Assembly (NCBI RefSeq): GCF_030272615.1
Contig: NC_081414.1
Coordinates: 908,865,009 to 908,929,008 of the forward strand
DNA length: 64,000 nt
DNA from: Cryptomeria japonica
Lineage: Eukaryota > Streptophyta > Pinopsida > Cupressales > Cupressaceae
Direction: 5' to 3'
Shown here: positions 1 through 12,153 of the stretch, one piece after another
Layout: each line of letters starts with the position of its first letter
How positions within the stretch are numbered: position 1 is the first letter of the stretch
Notes under the pieces: generated by a model
The model's input: only the letters and a program-made list of their open reading frames with translations
What the model was told of the DNA's origin: nothing
Database searches by the model: none
Made by a program: the position numbers and the translations under genes

Positions 1-1999
1 ATGTGGAATTATTTTGTAGTGTCACTTGACACCTATGTAGTATGTTGTGTTGGCAATTTGTCATGTCACCTTTTTGGAGAGTTTTATTTTTTGTTAATTG
101 TTATATCTCCTATTTATCCTTGAAGGAACCAAGAAATCTAGGTTAGTGAGCCACAAGGAGGGTCAACTCAGAGTTGACCCGTAGGTTAACTTCAAGTGGA
201 CTTTCTGAGGGTCAAATCAACTCCTCGTGTCAATTTTAGAGCATTTCTATTAGGCCTCATGGGGTACCTATGGGTAAAGGCCAAAATTGGCCATCTGTCT
301 TCCCCTTAGGACTTGTTTAACCACCCAAAAAAGTGGTTTTCCCAAGATGGACGAATTCCATCTATAGGAGTGCCCTCCTTGGTAGGATAACCTTCTTGGA
401 GGGAGTAATCCCTCTTCCCCATTCCATTTCCCTTCTCTAGGTACCTAGGTTAGGGAGTGTGTAAGACCTAGGGAAGACCAACCCAATGAGGGATCCCTCA
501 CTCTATCCAAGAGGTTGGAAGGAGTGAGAGAGGCCTTCTTAGGCTAAGAATGAAAGCTTAGTGAGCTAATCACCCACTCTCCATCCTTGGAGATTTTTGG
601 AGAAATTTTGGAGGAAAATCAGTATTAGGATAGCAGATTTGGGGGCTAAGAAATTGCAGAAAAAGATTAGAGGATTGGGTAGCTCTTCATCAAGCTTTCC
701 CTTAGATTTCCCTTGGCAGGTCAAGGTTGGTGTTATTTTTCCCCTCTTATGTAAATGTAAAAATGTTATAGAATGTTTGAATGGAAATTGTTGTAAGTCT
801 TTATTTGTGTTGTATTTGTAAAATTTATGTGTTTCTTGTTTATTTCTGTTTTATGTAATGTTGTGTTTGGGGAGTGTTCAAGACCATCCTTTCCTTGGGA
901 GGAAAGATTGGTCTTGGGGGTGGAAGGAGCTTGACAGCCCTTAGGGTGAGAGGCTCTCATTTTGAGAGTGATCTCAAGGGTCTGTCCATGAGACCCTTGC
1001 TACTTTCTTTTGTGTTATTTCACTTGGGGGTCATAAGGGGGAGCAAATATGGCATGCTTGCCTTTTTGGGGGTCATAAGGGTGTAGGGATTAAGGATGAA
1101 TTTTGGTTATGCTTTCATGGGTGCCATGAGTTGGCTATAAGTTCTATCTAGCAGATTTCTCCCCTAGGGTACTTGGTCCACTTCCACCCTAGTAAGGCAT
1201 CACATTTTGTGATGGAGTTTCAGCTTGGGAAGGGATGTGACTGTTGTGTTGATTTCTTTTCCCCTTTGCTTGTTGTATTTCTTGGTTGTAACCCCGTCTA
1301 GGTCTTGATTCTCCAAGCTCGAGGGTGGCTTCTGGTAAGCCTAGGCTGGGAGGTGAGCATCCCATGGTCATAGTCCTAAAATTTTATATGCAGGCTGCTG
1401 GGAAAGGATCTAGGAGTTGTAGATTTTTAATCAGATACAGATTCCCTATTTAAATGCAGAAAAGCAAAAAGAAAATGTAATTTTATGAATTGTAGCAAAT
1501 AAAAAAATTTATGTAAATAAAGAGCTTTAGGTTGTTTTCTTTTATTCTCTGTATAAAGATTAAGAATGAGAAGACTGGTTAGATTATTCACCCATTTTAT
1601 ATATGGGCCAATGTAATTTAATACTCTATAAGCAATGTAATTTTTACTTAAATTTTTGATGCCTATTATGCTGCTGTAGACTACATCTAACTCTTGTCTC
1701 AGAAAAAAAAAAGAGTTTGTTATCTTGTTTATTTTCTGCAATTTAAAGAAAAAGAAAAGAATGCATTAGGTTTCATTATTTACTTGCATAGTTTAATTAC
1801 TGCTATTTTATTGTTGTGAACTCTGTTTAGACATAGTTAATGTGTGTGTGAAAAGTGGCATGAGAATCTGTATCTGCAAGACACAACACTTCAATTAAGT
1901 CATTACATGCATGGTTAATCAGATATAATCAGTGAATAAATAAACCATAACAAATCGACCCATTGCCTTCTAAAAGATGCGAGTATAAGATTGCTCTCA
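1..1999. other. No gene seen; unassigned spacer
   Basis: No open reading frame here has a recognisable motif. The short frames near 600-1086 and 1427-1741 have low-complexity or unconvincing composition. The text around 130-560 and 880-1400 is somewhat richer in G and C than the rest and could be old LTR or leader sequence, but I cannot match it to another part of the window. The right part, from roughly 1400, may already belong to the LTR described next, because its left end could not be located. Confidence 0.4.
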
Positions 2000-2961
2000 G
2001 ATTATCAGCAATACCAGTGACTAGACAACATCAAGACGAAGGATTTTATCTATATGAACATGATGAATGCTAGATGGATGCAATATTAATCTAACAATAT
2101 TTTTGCAATATTAAACTAAATGATTTAATTAATATGAAATAATTAATATGCAATATATCAATGAAATCCTAGAGCAAAAACAGTATAATAACAATATATT
2201 CTCCAGCCTCTCTTTGAATGAGAGATGAGCCTGAATTTATAGAAAATTCAGAAAGAAACCAACGGCTAAGATCAAATGATGATGAGCGGTCAAGATTTTC
2301 CAAGAGGAAGCACAATCCAGGTGAATTGATGTGATTGGATGCTTTTCTCAGTTTTAAAGGAACTTGAACTAAAATTAAGATTAAATCAAGAAAAAACTGA
2401 TTTAAAGGAAATTGAACTAAAATTAAGATTAAAATCAGGAAAAAACTGATTTATTCTCTATTTCATTCAATTTTAATATTTAATTGTTTTAATTCTTTTC
2501 TTTGAGATTATCTATCAATTTTTAATTTGTTTTTTTCAAGATTATCTCCAATTGATTTCTTTTCTCAAATTTTAATTCTTTTTTGTCAATTAATTCCTTT
2601 TTTGTTTTATTTCCATTTTTGAAGATTTGTGCTCAATTGATTTATTTAATTGAATTAATTACTCTTTCTTGATTTGTTTCCTTTTTTGAAGATTTATGGC
2701 AATTTGATTTATTTAATTAAATATGTTAAGATATTTAATTAAAATAAATAAGATAATTGTTTAAAATGATTTACTTGGAATGATTAATTAATTAAATAAA
2801 TATTTAATTAATATTGAGTGATTGATTTGCCATGTGACATTTGATGATTTTAGGAATTAATTGTGTGCTCAAGATTGATTTAATTGCCTTTGGTTAGGAC
2901 CTTGGTGACGTTGTCAAGATTAGGGGCCTATGGTTTAGATGACCATTTTTAGGGTATTACA
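2000..2961 (-). mobile_element. 3' LTR of element A (left end unresolved)
   Basis: Read on the minus strand, an LTR start TGTAATACCC follows directly after the polypurine tract AAAGAGGGGCAAA. The same tract precedes the 3' LTRs of elements B and D. A minus-strand TATAAAT at 2241-2235 is a plausible LTR promoter. The 2400-2830 part is very AT-rich with TTAATTAAAT blocks like the U3 regions of the other LTRs. The LTR end (a plus-strand TG) was not found, so 2000 is a placeholder. No second copy of this LTR occurs in the window. Confidence 0.6.
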
Positions 2962-2974
2962 TTTGCCCCTCTTT
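2962..2974 (-). promoter_or_regulatory. Polypurine tract of element A
   Basis: On the minus strand this reads AAAGAGGGGCAAA and lies immediately upstream of the TG that opens the LTR. It is the site where plus-strand DNA synthesis is primed in LTR retrotransposons. It is identical to the tract at 16468-16480 and nearly so at 52494-52507, which links elements A, B and D. Confidence 0.75.
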
Positions 2975-5900
2975 GAATTAATGTGCGAGCAACACGTTGG
3001 TTCAAAGAATAGTTGATGTCTAGGAGACGTCAGTTCTGAACTTGATTGATCACGAACTACATAAAAAAGCGAGGTGTTTAGTTTGATTCGAAGCGACAAA
3101 GATGAGTAAAGTCTGATTAACGTGATACCGTTCTGGAACTTGATTGAACTTGGGAACGATAGAAAACAAAAGATACCGAACTTGAACTTGATTGATCAAG
3201 AAGCGGATCTTACTGATCTAGAACTTGATTGAACTTAGATACAGTGAGTGATGATAAAAATCGATCTTGAACTTGATTGATCAAGATACGATGAAGATAA
3301 ATTGTTTAGCTTGATCAAGAAATGAATAAAACGTAACACCTGTTTAGATTTAGCATGATAGAAGATACTCTTTAAACCCTTGATTGAGTTTAAATGAAAA
3401 ATCAGCTTGATGAAAAGCAATGGAACTGATTAATGTAAAGAGATTGATTCAGATAAAAGACAAATATCAGCTTGATATGAAGCGATGAAGTTGATATGCC
3501 CCTAGAGATTGATTTGGATGAGATGATCGAGAAATCTCAACTTGATATAAAGCGATGAAGTTGAGATGCCCCTAGCGATGAGGTCTTATTTGATTTTCTT
3601 TAGTTGAAAAGATTTTTGCTCGACTTTCGATGAAGATTTAAAAAATTTCTCGACATTGAAGAATGTGAGGTCATAAGGTCATGAGTATGCCCCCTCGGGA
3701 GTGAAATCGAAAGATAGCGAGGGTTCATGATGATTATAGGCAATTTTGAGCGATGATAAGTTGTTTTGAGCACAAATGATTTAGAGGAATTTTTGAAATT
3801 TTAGCGAGAAATTGAGCGCAAAGTTGATTTGTAGAAATTAAATTGAGATTCAGTGTTGATTAACGAGAAATTGAGCGCAATTAGAAGAGAGAATGAACTT
3901 TTAATGAAAAGAGTGCTAAGTAGTCCAAATTTTGAAATTGACTAGCAAAATGATCTCAATTTTTGATTTCGATCCCGAAAATGGACTCAGGACAACCGAT
4001 TTACAAGCTCGTGATTTGATTTCATCGTACTTGTGTTGATGGATTATGAGATGTTGTTCTATATGCTTTATTCTATATGTATGCATTTCTTTTCAGCATG
4101 AATGTATGCAATGCAAATGATCATGGATGTCTATTTTTGTTTCTTTTCATATGCAAATAAATGATAATGCAAATGAGTAATGAATAATGAGTAATGCAAA
4201 TTTTTTCATTTTTCTATGCAATAAGATGAATGCAAATGAATGATAATGAATGATGCAATGTTTTCATTTTCCTATGCAATAAGATGGATGTAAATGAATG
4301 ATAATGAATGCATGAATTTATATGAAATGCTCATGTATGCAGCTAACATCTCAAAACACAAGTACTCGATCGGAGAAATGATGAAAAGAGACCACTTAGC
4401 AAAGAAATGATGACGCTCCCGACTCTCGTTCAGCAGACAAAGAGGAAGCATTGTTACTATACCGAAATCACTCCAAATTCACAAAATGTAGAATGAAATG
4501 CAAGATGAGATGCAAAATGAGATGCAACCTAAACCTAGTCACTGGACTCTGAAAAGCTTAATTGTCATCATTGAGCATTTTACAATTATAGCAAGCAGAA
4601 TAGAGTTCATTTCTTTTCATGTGCAATATTAATTATCTTGTCCGCAATGACCCTTTTTTCTTTCATATCTTTGGATAAATTACGCATGGACCCGGATTGC
4701 ACAATGAAGAAATTCCCTCAAAACAAACAAAGAAATGATGGGAACCTCCCTGTAGCATTCAAATAAGCGGAGTCGAGGTATGTGAGGCAATTCCACCTTG
4801 ATGTGAAGGCTCTTATCACAGACACCCAGCTAATTTAGATGTTTCCAGATTATTGGGATCATTCCTTCAAGCAGCAAACAAGAAAATATTATGCCCTCAA
4901 TCCTTGCTCCTCTTAGTCAAGATAGAATTCCTCGAGTTATTCAGAGGGATAATAATTGAAAACCAATATAAAAGACAGCACACAAATACAATTTTCATGC
5001 ATAGCTCAAATAGTTTAGTGATTGTTTTCCGTTATGTTGTTTTGCTTATTAATTCAGTGATAAAACTCTTTAGTAGTCAGGAGATAGGTAACTGACTCGG
5101 AGTGGACGACCAGGTTTCACTAACGTAAGGTTGACTTGGTTGATACTACTTAGGACATATAATGTGCTCTGTGGATTACCTAAGACTAGGACATTGATCG
5201 ATTTCAAGCCATGAGGGTTCCAACGAACCAGGATGTCACAAAAGTGACTGAAATATGCACAAGCAAAAGAAAATATGCAGGAAAGCAAGAATGCCAACGT
5301 TGCGTTGATAGATGGAGCGCTTGAGTACAAGAGGTGCCTGTTTACCAGGTTTTCACTTGCTTGGCAGAGATTCTTTTTTTTTTTTTAATTTCTTCAAGAC
5401 TTTTTCTGATTTTTATGATTTCTTCAGGACATTTTCTGATTTTTAGGATTTCTTCAGGACATTTTATGGTTTTTAGGATTTCTTCAAGACATTTTATGGT
5501 TTTTAGGATTTCTTCAAGACATTTTCTGATTTTTTTGGATTTCTTCAGGACATTTTTTTGATTTTTAGGATTTCTTCGGGACATTTTATGGTTTTTAGGA
5601 TTTTTTAATGTTTGCCCCTAGTGTCTAGCAACGGAAAAGGGATTTTGAGTACATGAATGGATAAGCGAATAATGGTGGATGCTTTCAAGGACTATCTCAC
5701 AACATTAATCCAAGCACAAGGTCCAGGTATAGCAATGTAAACCAAGGATTTTAGCGATGTAAAGCAAGGATATAGCGCAGCAAAGCAAGGATATAGTGTA
5801 ATGAAGCCATATGGTCCAAAGAAGTGGTCATGTCAAGAGGTTTGTGGAAAACATGTTTTTGCATTTTGTCCATAGTGTTGATCAAGATCAAGGAATAGAT

Positions 5901-6479
5901 TTGGATAGGAGGCAGATATGATAAGCAAGATCAAAAGGGAGTAATGAAGGATGTAAGTGAGCAATGGAGAGGAGATAAAGGGTCTAGATCAAGTGTAATA
6001 GATAGGACACATGAAACCTGCAAGAATCCTTAACCTTGTCAAGGTCAAAGGTGGAAAAGGGATATGAATGTAGATAGAGCGAATGAGGGATAATGGAGGA
6101 TGAAGGATAATGGAGGAAGATGGATAATAGATGGATGTACATTGATGGAACTTGCCCCCAGTGTAAAGTGCAAAAGGATAATGGATTACACATGACGCCT
6201 GTTTGCCAGGTTTTCATCATGGTACTTGCCCAAGGCGCCACAAGAAGTGGTTTTCACACAAGGATGAATTTATTTTTCTTTACTTTTTTTTTTCTTTTTT
6301 TTTTCATCATTTTTTTTTTCTTTTGGAAGATAATGGAGGCATGAGAGGAGATGGAAGAAGGACCCCAATGTCTCGCTGCTTTGGATGGTACCTTTAGAAT
6401 ATGAGTTAAAATAGACCATGGCTATGAAGGTATGCTCAAAGATGTTGGTAGGATAATGAAATGAAACTAGGGCAAGGAC
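2975..6479 (-). mobile_element. Element A non-coding 3' region with internal repeats
   Basis: About 3.5 kb between the gag-like ORF and the 3' LTR without a credible gene. It holds repeated phrases: GAACTTGATTGATCAAG-like motifs at about 3041, 3136, 3180, 3221 and 3267; a repeated GCGATGAAGTTGAKATGCC phrase at about 3481 and 3554; and ATGCAAATGAATGATAATGA-type repeats at 4100-4330. Minus-strand segments near 5340-5375 and 6195-6265 contain GTGAAAACC...GGCGCC...GGGCAAGTACCATG text that also occurs in element D near 49445 and 49525-49595. No protease, reverse transcriptase or integrase motif was seen. Confidence 0.55.
5391..5605. repeat. 30-bp tandem repeat, about seven copies
   Basis: The phrase TCTTCARGAC recurs at 5391, 5421, 5451, 5481, 5511, 5542 and 5572, so the unit is 30 bp (31 once). 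The remainder of each unit is ATTTTMTGRTTTTTAGGATT-like. Because 30 is a multiple of three, both strands are open across the array, which gives spurious reading frames of ten-residue repeats. I regard it as a minisatellite, not a protein. Confidence 0.85.
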
Positions 6480-8808
6480 TTATGCAAAGGATTGGATAAG
6501 AGGGATGGAAGGGTGAAAAAGAGGTGTTGGATAATGGATGGGATGTTGGAAGAATTGTTTATCAATAGATGGAAATGCTGGAAAGATCAACATTGGCACA
6601 CGCCTTGAAGGATGGTGGACATATGGAAGAGAATTGAATCTCAGATTTTGAGATTTGGATGGAGAAAAGGTTACATATTTTGGGGCATAAGAACCCAAAA
6701 TGGATGAAAGAGGTGATGGAGGAATAGACTCAGAAGGTTTGGATGGAGGAATAACAATTTTGGATGCCAATTTTGATTTTTCTTTAGACTGTTGTGCTTC
6801 AAGAAGCCGCTTAGGGATCCACACGGTTTTTGATTTTTCATTCTTTTGTAGTTCCTTAGAATGCATTGCTTGTACAAGTGCCTTAGGAACCCATATAACT
6901 TTCGACTTTTCTTCTTTCTTTGTTGGCCTTTGTGGCGTTTTGTATTTTTCTTTTTCTTTTTGGATCATATTTTTCTTTGTTTTGACATGTCGATTAGATG
7001 GGACATGTTGATCCTTGAATACATGTGGATTACTTGACTTATGACTTTTATGCTTGGCATCCAAATTGCTTGGAGGGAGATGTGTGGATAGATAGGAATG
7101 ATATGGAGATCTTTTATATTGATGGAAGGTACTCAAAGATGTGTGCCTTTGTTGATCTTTCATAAGGGATGGAGGGATATAGGGACCTAGAATGGATGGA
7201 AGTGATGATGGGGAAAGCATGTATTTGGATTTAACTGGAGAAATGTAGGATTTATGAGAGATACCAACATCTTGAGAAATTTCCCTGAGGCCATGACCTT
7301 TAACATTTTCTTTAATAGCAGGGGGTTCTAATATACCTTGTCCATGAATGTCTAACCCTTTTCTTTGATAATGCATGCTTTGAAAGATCTTTTTAACAAA
7401 GGGTTTCTTCTTACTTTGGATGCTAGAGGCAAATTCATTTTGAGGTGGAGGTGTCTTGCAAGGAATAATAGGATCGTGAGAGGGCTTTATGGGCATGATG
7501 GACTCTTGAGGTGAATATGGAGGATTATGACAAGAAGGTGAAGGGATGCTTTGATCTTGACATGGAAGCGGACCATTGGATAAAGTAGGAAGGGTGTTTG
7601 ACTCTTCATTTTGAATAGGACCATTTGAAAAGGTGGAAGAGGCATTGTGCTCTTGCTTAGGAAGGATTCTTTGTTCTTGAGATGGAAGGGGATCATCTTG
7701 GAAGAAATGGAAAGGTATAATGGGATCATCATGGGATTCTAGTGAAATAGGATCTTTTTCAATCATTAGATGGGATTGGGGAGTTTTGGTGTCTTGGTCT
7801 TGATTTATGATAGGACTTGTTTCTTCATTTTTCAGATTATCCTCTTGACATGGAGTCACTTCTAAGGAAGGGGTAGGATTGTGCATAGGTGTAGGGGATT
7901 CTTGGAAGGTCTTCATATTTTGACATGATGAGCAAGCATTTTGGAAAGGGCCTTCTGGAGTGGGTATGCTTGGATTTGGAGTGCATGATAGAATAGGATC
8001 TGGGATTTTTAAATCTTTAGAGGAACTTGTATCAATATTGGCATTAACTTGGATTTCCATAAGAGATATCCCTTGAGGGTCAACATGAGAACTTTCATTG
8101 TTTGAAGGAGATGGTATGGATTGTTGTTGAGAAGTTTTAGGAGATGAAGGCACCATGGAAGGGATGGAGGCTACATATGAAGCCTTGCTAGACATAGGTT
8201 CATGATTTTGATTATGCTTAGAAGTAGTTGCTTCTTTTTCTTTAGTTGAGTCATTAGGATCTTCAATTTCAATGACACCATTATCAATGAGATCTTGAAT
8301 CTTATGTTTTAATTCTATGCAATGCGAAGTCTTATGTTCATTTTGTCTATGATATGCACAATACTTACTCATAAATTCCCATCCCCATGTGGTCTTTTTA
8401 GGTAATATGATAAGATTGTTCTTAATAAGCTCTTCCAAAGCTGACTCAATAGATTGCCCCAAAGGTGTAAACTGTCTATCTAGGGAATAGATGTCTTTTT
8501 GTCTTGGTGAAGGTGTCTTGTGATCTTGTATGAGATTTGGTCTTTGATTGTCAATTATTTTCTGGTATCTAATCGTCAAATCACCTAATTGTTTTAGCAT
8601 TCCTTGAAGTTTCACACTCTTGATATCATGCATTTGTTTTTCAAAAGGAGTCATCGATTCATTTTCTTGGATTTTTCAGGTCATGCATTTCTTTCTTGAT
8701 ATCTTGAAGCATTTGAGCAAAGGTAGCCATGGGAATTGGAGCTAAGGTATCCATGAGATTCTTACTTTTTTCAAAAAAATTAGAAGAGCTTTTGGTATAA
8801 ACAGACAT
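6480..8808 (-). pseudogene. Gag-like polyprotein of element A, frameshifted and lacking the gag core
   Basis: Gag provides the particle proteins of an LTR retrotransposon. A start at 8808 (MSVYTKSSSNFFEK) runs to a stop near 8660. A shifted frame then stays open for 724 codons to 6480, and homologous-looking text (QDIKKEMHD, then MHDIKSVK) flanks the shift. The gag C-terminal signature is present: QFTPLG, then YCAYHRQ...HKTSHC, then IQDLIDNG. Elements C and D have the same signature. The central gag core (seen in D as QAMEWFSQLPPG) is missing, and no protease follows. Instead about 550 residues of Ser/Pro/His/Gln/Lys-rich, low-complexity sequence follow, with repeated motifs such as KEKSK and WIPK or WVPK. 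A non-autonomous gag derivative is the best reading; the tail's function is unknown. Confidence 0.65.
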
Positions 8809-10359
8809 TTTTAACCGACAGGACCAAGGGCGAGATGTGTTACAGAAGTCAAGATCAAATTGTAGCTAGTATTTCGTTTAACGTAGTAATTAAGAGAAGT
8901 AACTAAAGATCTGGTCTGGTTTCAGGAATGATCTATCCTATGTAAGACGTTAACTAAGTTAACTTAGGTTTGATAAGATGTTGTTTGAACTAGCTTAAAG
9001 ATGATCGACAAAATTGTGCAACGCAACGGTAGAGGTACATTATCAAGGTTGTTTATGCTCAAGAGGATGATAACGAGTTTTAGGCTTGCTGTAGACTGAT
9101 CTAGGAAACTTTGACTATTTTGACTGACAAGATCAGGAATTCATATGACAGAGGATTGGACAAAGACGAGATTCTGATAGATAGAGTTTCAATGACTGAC
9201 GACTACCATTTTTTTGATAAGGATTGATGTTTCGATGACTGACAAAGACTAGTTTGGACACAGATAGAGTTTATCACTGAATTGTTTGATATTGTTTCAT
9301 TTGTTTTCTCTAGTTTTGATATTCCAGTTTTAGTTTTTTTTTGTTTTTTTTTGTTTTTTTAGGGATGAAAACATAGAAAACACGCAAGATATATAACAAT
9401 TCAATCACAGCACACTAACCCTATGGAAGCTGGCTTAGAGAAGAAAACCTTTGCTTGCTGACTTAGGTACACACCCAATAGCTAATCAGAATACGGCTGC
9501 TGAGTCTCACGCAATGGATTCTCAACGCCGTATTAGCCGACTCCAAACGCTAATGGGGGCACGATATGGCAAGTGTCTTGGGAGAGTTACTATCTCTCTT
9601 GCACAAAGATTATCAACCTTTCAGAAGTGAATCAGGTAGTTTCTATCTTATTGTTCTTAGTCAGGAATTTCGTTTGAAATTACCCCTTGAAGTCACACAA
9701 GCATGATTGAGGCCTATAGCCCAACAAGGTACCGAAACAAGATGTAGTCACGTAAACGTGATTGAGACCGCGAGGCCCTACAAAATGCTCGATATGAGAG
9801 ATCTCAAAGAGAAAACTCAAATAATCCCATCCTCTGAGACTTTAATCACTAGAGGCCTATTTATTATAGTGAGTTGGAATGCTCAGGTCCAACTGTACTC
9901 ACTTGGGTCGTTCTCACAGGGTGATTATTTTTCCCCACTGTGACAGGCCCGCTAAAGGTACACAAATCTCAAAACTTAGAAAAAAACTTCAAGGGTCTAG
10001 ATTTCTGATTGTCTATAAAAGACAAGAGCATACTCTCCTACCTCTTAGATTTTTCTGAAAACACGAAAGACAGATTTGTTCTTTAACCAGATAGCAATTT
10101 AAGTGCCTAAGAAAATACTAAATGAATACACAATGTTTAGTCGATTCTTCTTAGGCAACCTGCAAAACCAATATGTCAGTAGTCATTTTCTTCTTCATTA
10201 TTTTTACATTTCTGTAGAAAGCATGATGTATGACTGTTAAAAAAAAAAGAAAAAAAGATTTATTGATAATGCTGTTAAAAGACTAAGGTCTGTATGCTTA
10301 GATGCTAGAATCTCAAAACCAAATAAGGGTTTCCAGCCCTATTGTCTTAACATTTATTT

Positions 10360-10800
10360 ATATATATCTATAAATATATAAGTATATATATATATTGAAA
10401 AATATATACTTATATATATATATATATAAATTTCTATATGTGTTTATCCCTGCAACAAAAAGAAAAGGAAACATATTTTGTCCTTGTGTATTCCTGTTAC
10501 AAAAAAAAAATATAAAGGATTGCATGCTACTGTGTTAAAAATAATTCAAAACAAGCTTCCTAACCCTATCATGCATATATATATACCCCTGCATTTGAAT
10601 CATACTCACTAGATACCCTTTTAAAAAAAAAAAGGGTATATGTATGTATTCTGGTCATGGCAGACAATTTACATATATATATATATATATATATAAATAT
10701 ATACATATAGAAATATTTTTATATATATATATAAAAAAAATACATACATATATATATATATATACTTTTATATTAAAAAGAAAGAAAAATATTAAAAAAA
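10360..10800. repeat. AT-dinucleotide and poly-A microsatellites
   Basis: Several (TA)n runs at about 10363-10432, 10577-10592, 10673-10735 and 10747-10765, separated by poly-A runs of up to 12. These generate a meaningless Tyr/Ile-rich reading frame. Confidence 0.9.
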
Positions 10801-10846
10801 AAAACTACACAAAAAAAATATTGGAAAACGGGAGTACCGAGCCGAG

Positions 10847-11089
10847 CCACTATGTGGTAACACAGTGGACGGCTCACGACCGAGCCACTGTGTTTACACG
10901 CAGTGGGCGGCGCCGAAGGGCACCACACTGTGTGTAAACACAGTGGAGCGGACGCGACCGCCACTGTGTTACACACAGTGAGCGGCGCCCGCCACTGTGT
11001 GTATACACAGTGGGCGGCGGGTTACACCGTCCACCACTGTGTGTGCACACAGTGGGCGGTGCTGCCGCCACTGTGTGTACACACAGCGG
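10847..11089. repeat. Array of seven GC-rich palindromes, ~37-bp period
   Basis: Seven hairpin-capable units with arms CCACTGTGT and ACACAGTGG or close variants begin at 10847, 10885, 10924, 10961, 10992, 11034 and 11068 (intervals 38, 39, 37, 31, 42, 34). They are separated by GGCGGCGCC-like GC-rich spacers. The block stands out sharply from the AT-rich DNA on both sides. On either strand the unit reads almost the same, so the array is nearly strand-symmetric. Confidence 0.85.
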
Positions 11090-11219
11090 CATCCGAGAGA
11101 ACCCCACGCCAATCTCTCCGCTCTTCCCACTTCGAACCCTCCACCGTGCCCTAATCCGCCCGTACCTGCAATCACACACACACACTCACTCTAAACACAC
11201 AAAAAAAAGTAGTATAATA

Positions 11220-11322
11220 AACCCTAACCCATTTCGGGTTAGGGTATAAATTAATAAGAAAATAAAACAAAATGGGAATAAATAGAAATGCAACCCTAAC
11301 CCAATTTCGGGTTAGGGTTAGC
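11220..11322. repeat. Two telomere-like inverted repeats
   Basis: Two hairpins with arms resembling telomeric repeat text: ACCCTAACCC (11221-11230) with GGGTTAGGGT (11236-11245), and AACCCTAACCC (11292-11302) with GGGTTAGGGTT (11309-11319). Loops are ATTTC and AATTTC. They lie just beside the palindrome array. The units are not a run of plant TTTAGGG, so a true interstitial telomere is unlikely. Confidence 0.8.
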
Positions 11323-12130
11323 ATTTTATGAAATAAGGATTTCTTTATTTAAAGAAATTTAAAATTAGAGATGGGAGATATAAATGGGAGTTTTAAAAAT
11401 TTAATTTTAATTAATAATTAGGGTTATTTAAAAAAAATTGAATTCATATATGCTTATATTCTATAGAGAATTAAAATTAAATTATAGTTAATCCAGAGGG
11501 ATTTAAAAAAAGAAGAGTTAATATAGTTGGATAAACTATACCCTAAATCAAATTAATTTATTTAATTAGTCAATAGATTATCCTCAATTTAATTGTGGAC
11601 ATTAGGTTATTTTGTAAATGGGGAAAATTCAAAAAGGAGAAATTGTAAATTAATTTTATGAACCATAAGCCTTTGTGACCGGTTTGGGCCGAATTTAATT
11701 AAATCGTCAAAATTAAGAGGTTAGGGAAAATTAGAATCGGCTTTAGCCTAATAACGGATTTAGTGGGCAAATGGTGTTATAAAAATTTAAACCATATCGG
11801 TTGGATTTAAATAATAAATTTGCGTGTGCATCAATTAATTAATAGTATTATCATTATATGATCGGGAATGATTTAAAACATTAAGATAACCAATTAACCC
11901 TTGTTTTAACTAGTGACATCTTGATTTAGGTAATTGAGCTAGCTAACTAATCCGTGATACTAACTAATCTCCACCAAACAAGTCGCTCGTTCGAGTTGGT
12001 TAATTAACCCAACCTTAGTAAGTAAATTTATTTACATCCTAGATAAGACAAAACTCTAATAAAGTTATTATAATGTGGGATATATTGCGAGTTCATGTTG
12101 TCAAAATTTTTTTTTTGTTGTTCCGATTTT

Positions 12131-12153
12131 GTGCCCAAAAGTTGGGCACGACA
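12131..12153 (-). repeat. LTR-terminal hairpin
   Basis: GTGCCCAA (12131-12138) and TTGGGCAC (12142-12149) form an 8-bp perfect stem with a three-base loop four bases inside the LTR-like TG end at 12153. It marks the edge of the insertion into copia 1. Confidence 0.6.

Larger units (their letters stand above)
8809..12153 (-). mobile_element. Leader and LTR-like block, boundaries unresolved
   Basis: About 3.3 kb without a credible gene between the gag-like ORF and the copia 1 fragment. At its right edge the minus strand opens with TGTCGTGCCCAAC, an LTR-like TG start, abutting copia coding sequence at 12154; CTAGT at 12154-12158 would be the target site. This start does not match the LTR ending at 2961, so element A may have lost its own 5' LTR, or a second element may be superimposed. 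No matching left boundary or second target copy was found. Poly-T runs at 9340-9360, AT microsatellites and GC-rich palindromes lie inside. Confidence 0.4.

Noticed and set aside
1427-1741. 104-codon minus-strand frame
   Set aside because: AT-rich, hydrophobic chance composition with no recognisable domain.
5334-5584. Two overlapping repeat-protein frames
   Set aside because: They are produced by a 30-bp minisatellite on both strands.
10847-11089. CRISPR-like regular spacing of palindromic repeats
   Set aside because: Units vary in sequence, spacers are short and GC-rich, no cas gene is nearby, and the DNA is clearly plant nuclear.
11220-11322. Interstitial telomere
   Set aside because: Only short inverted CCCTAACCC/GGGTTAGGG units, not a run of the plant TTTAGGG repeat.
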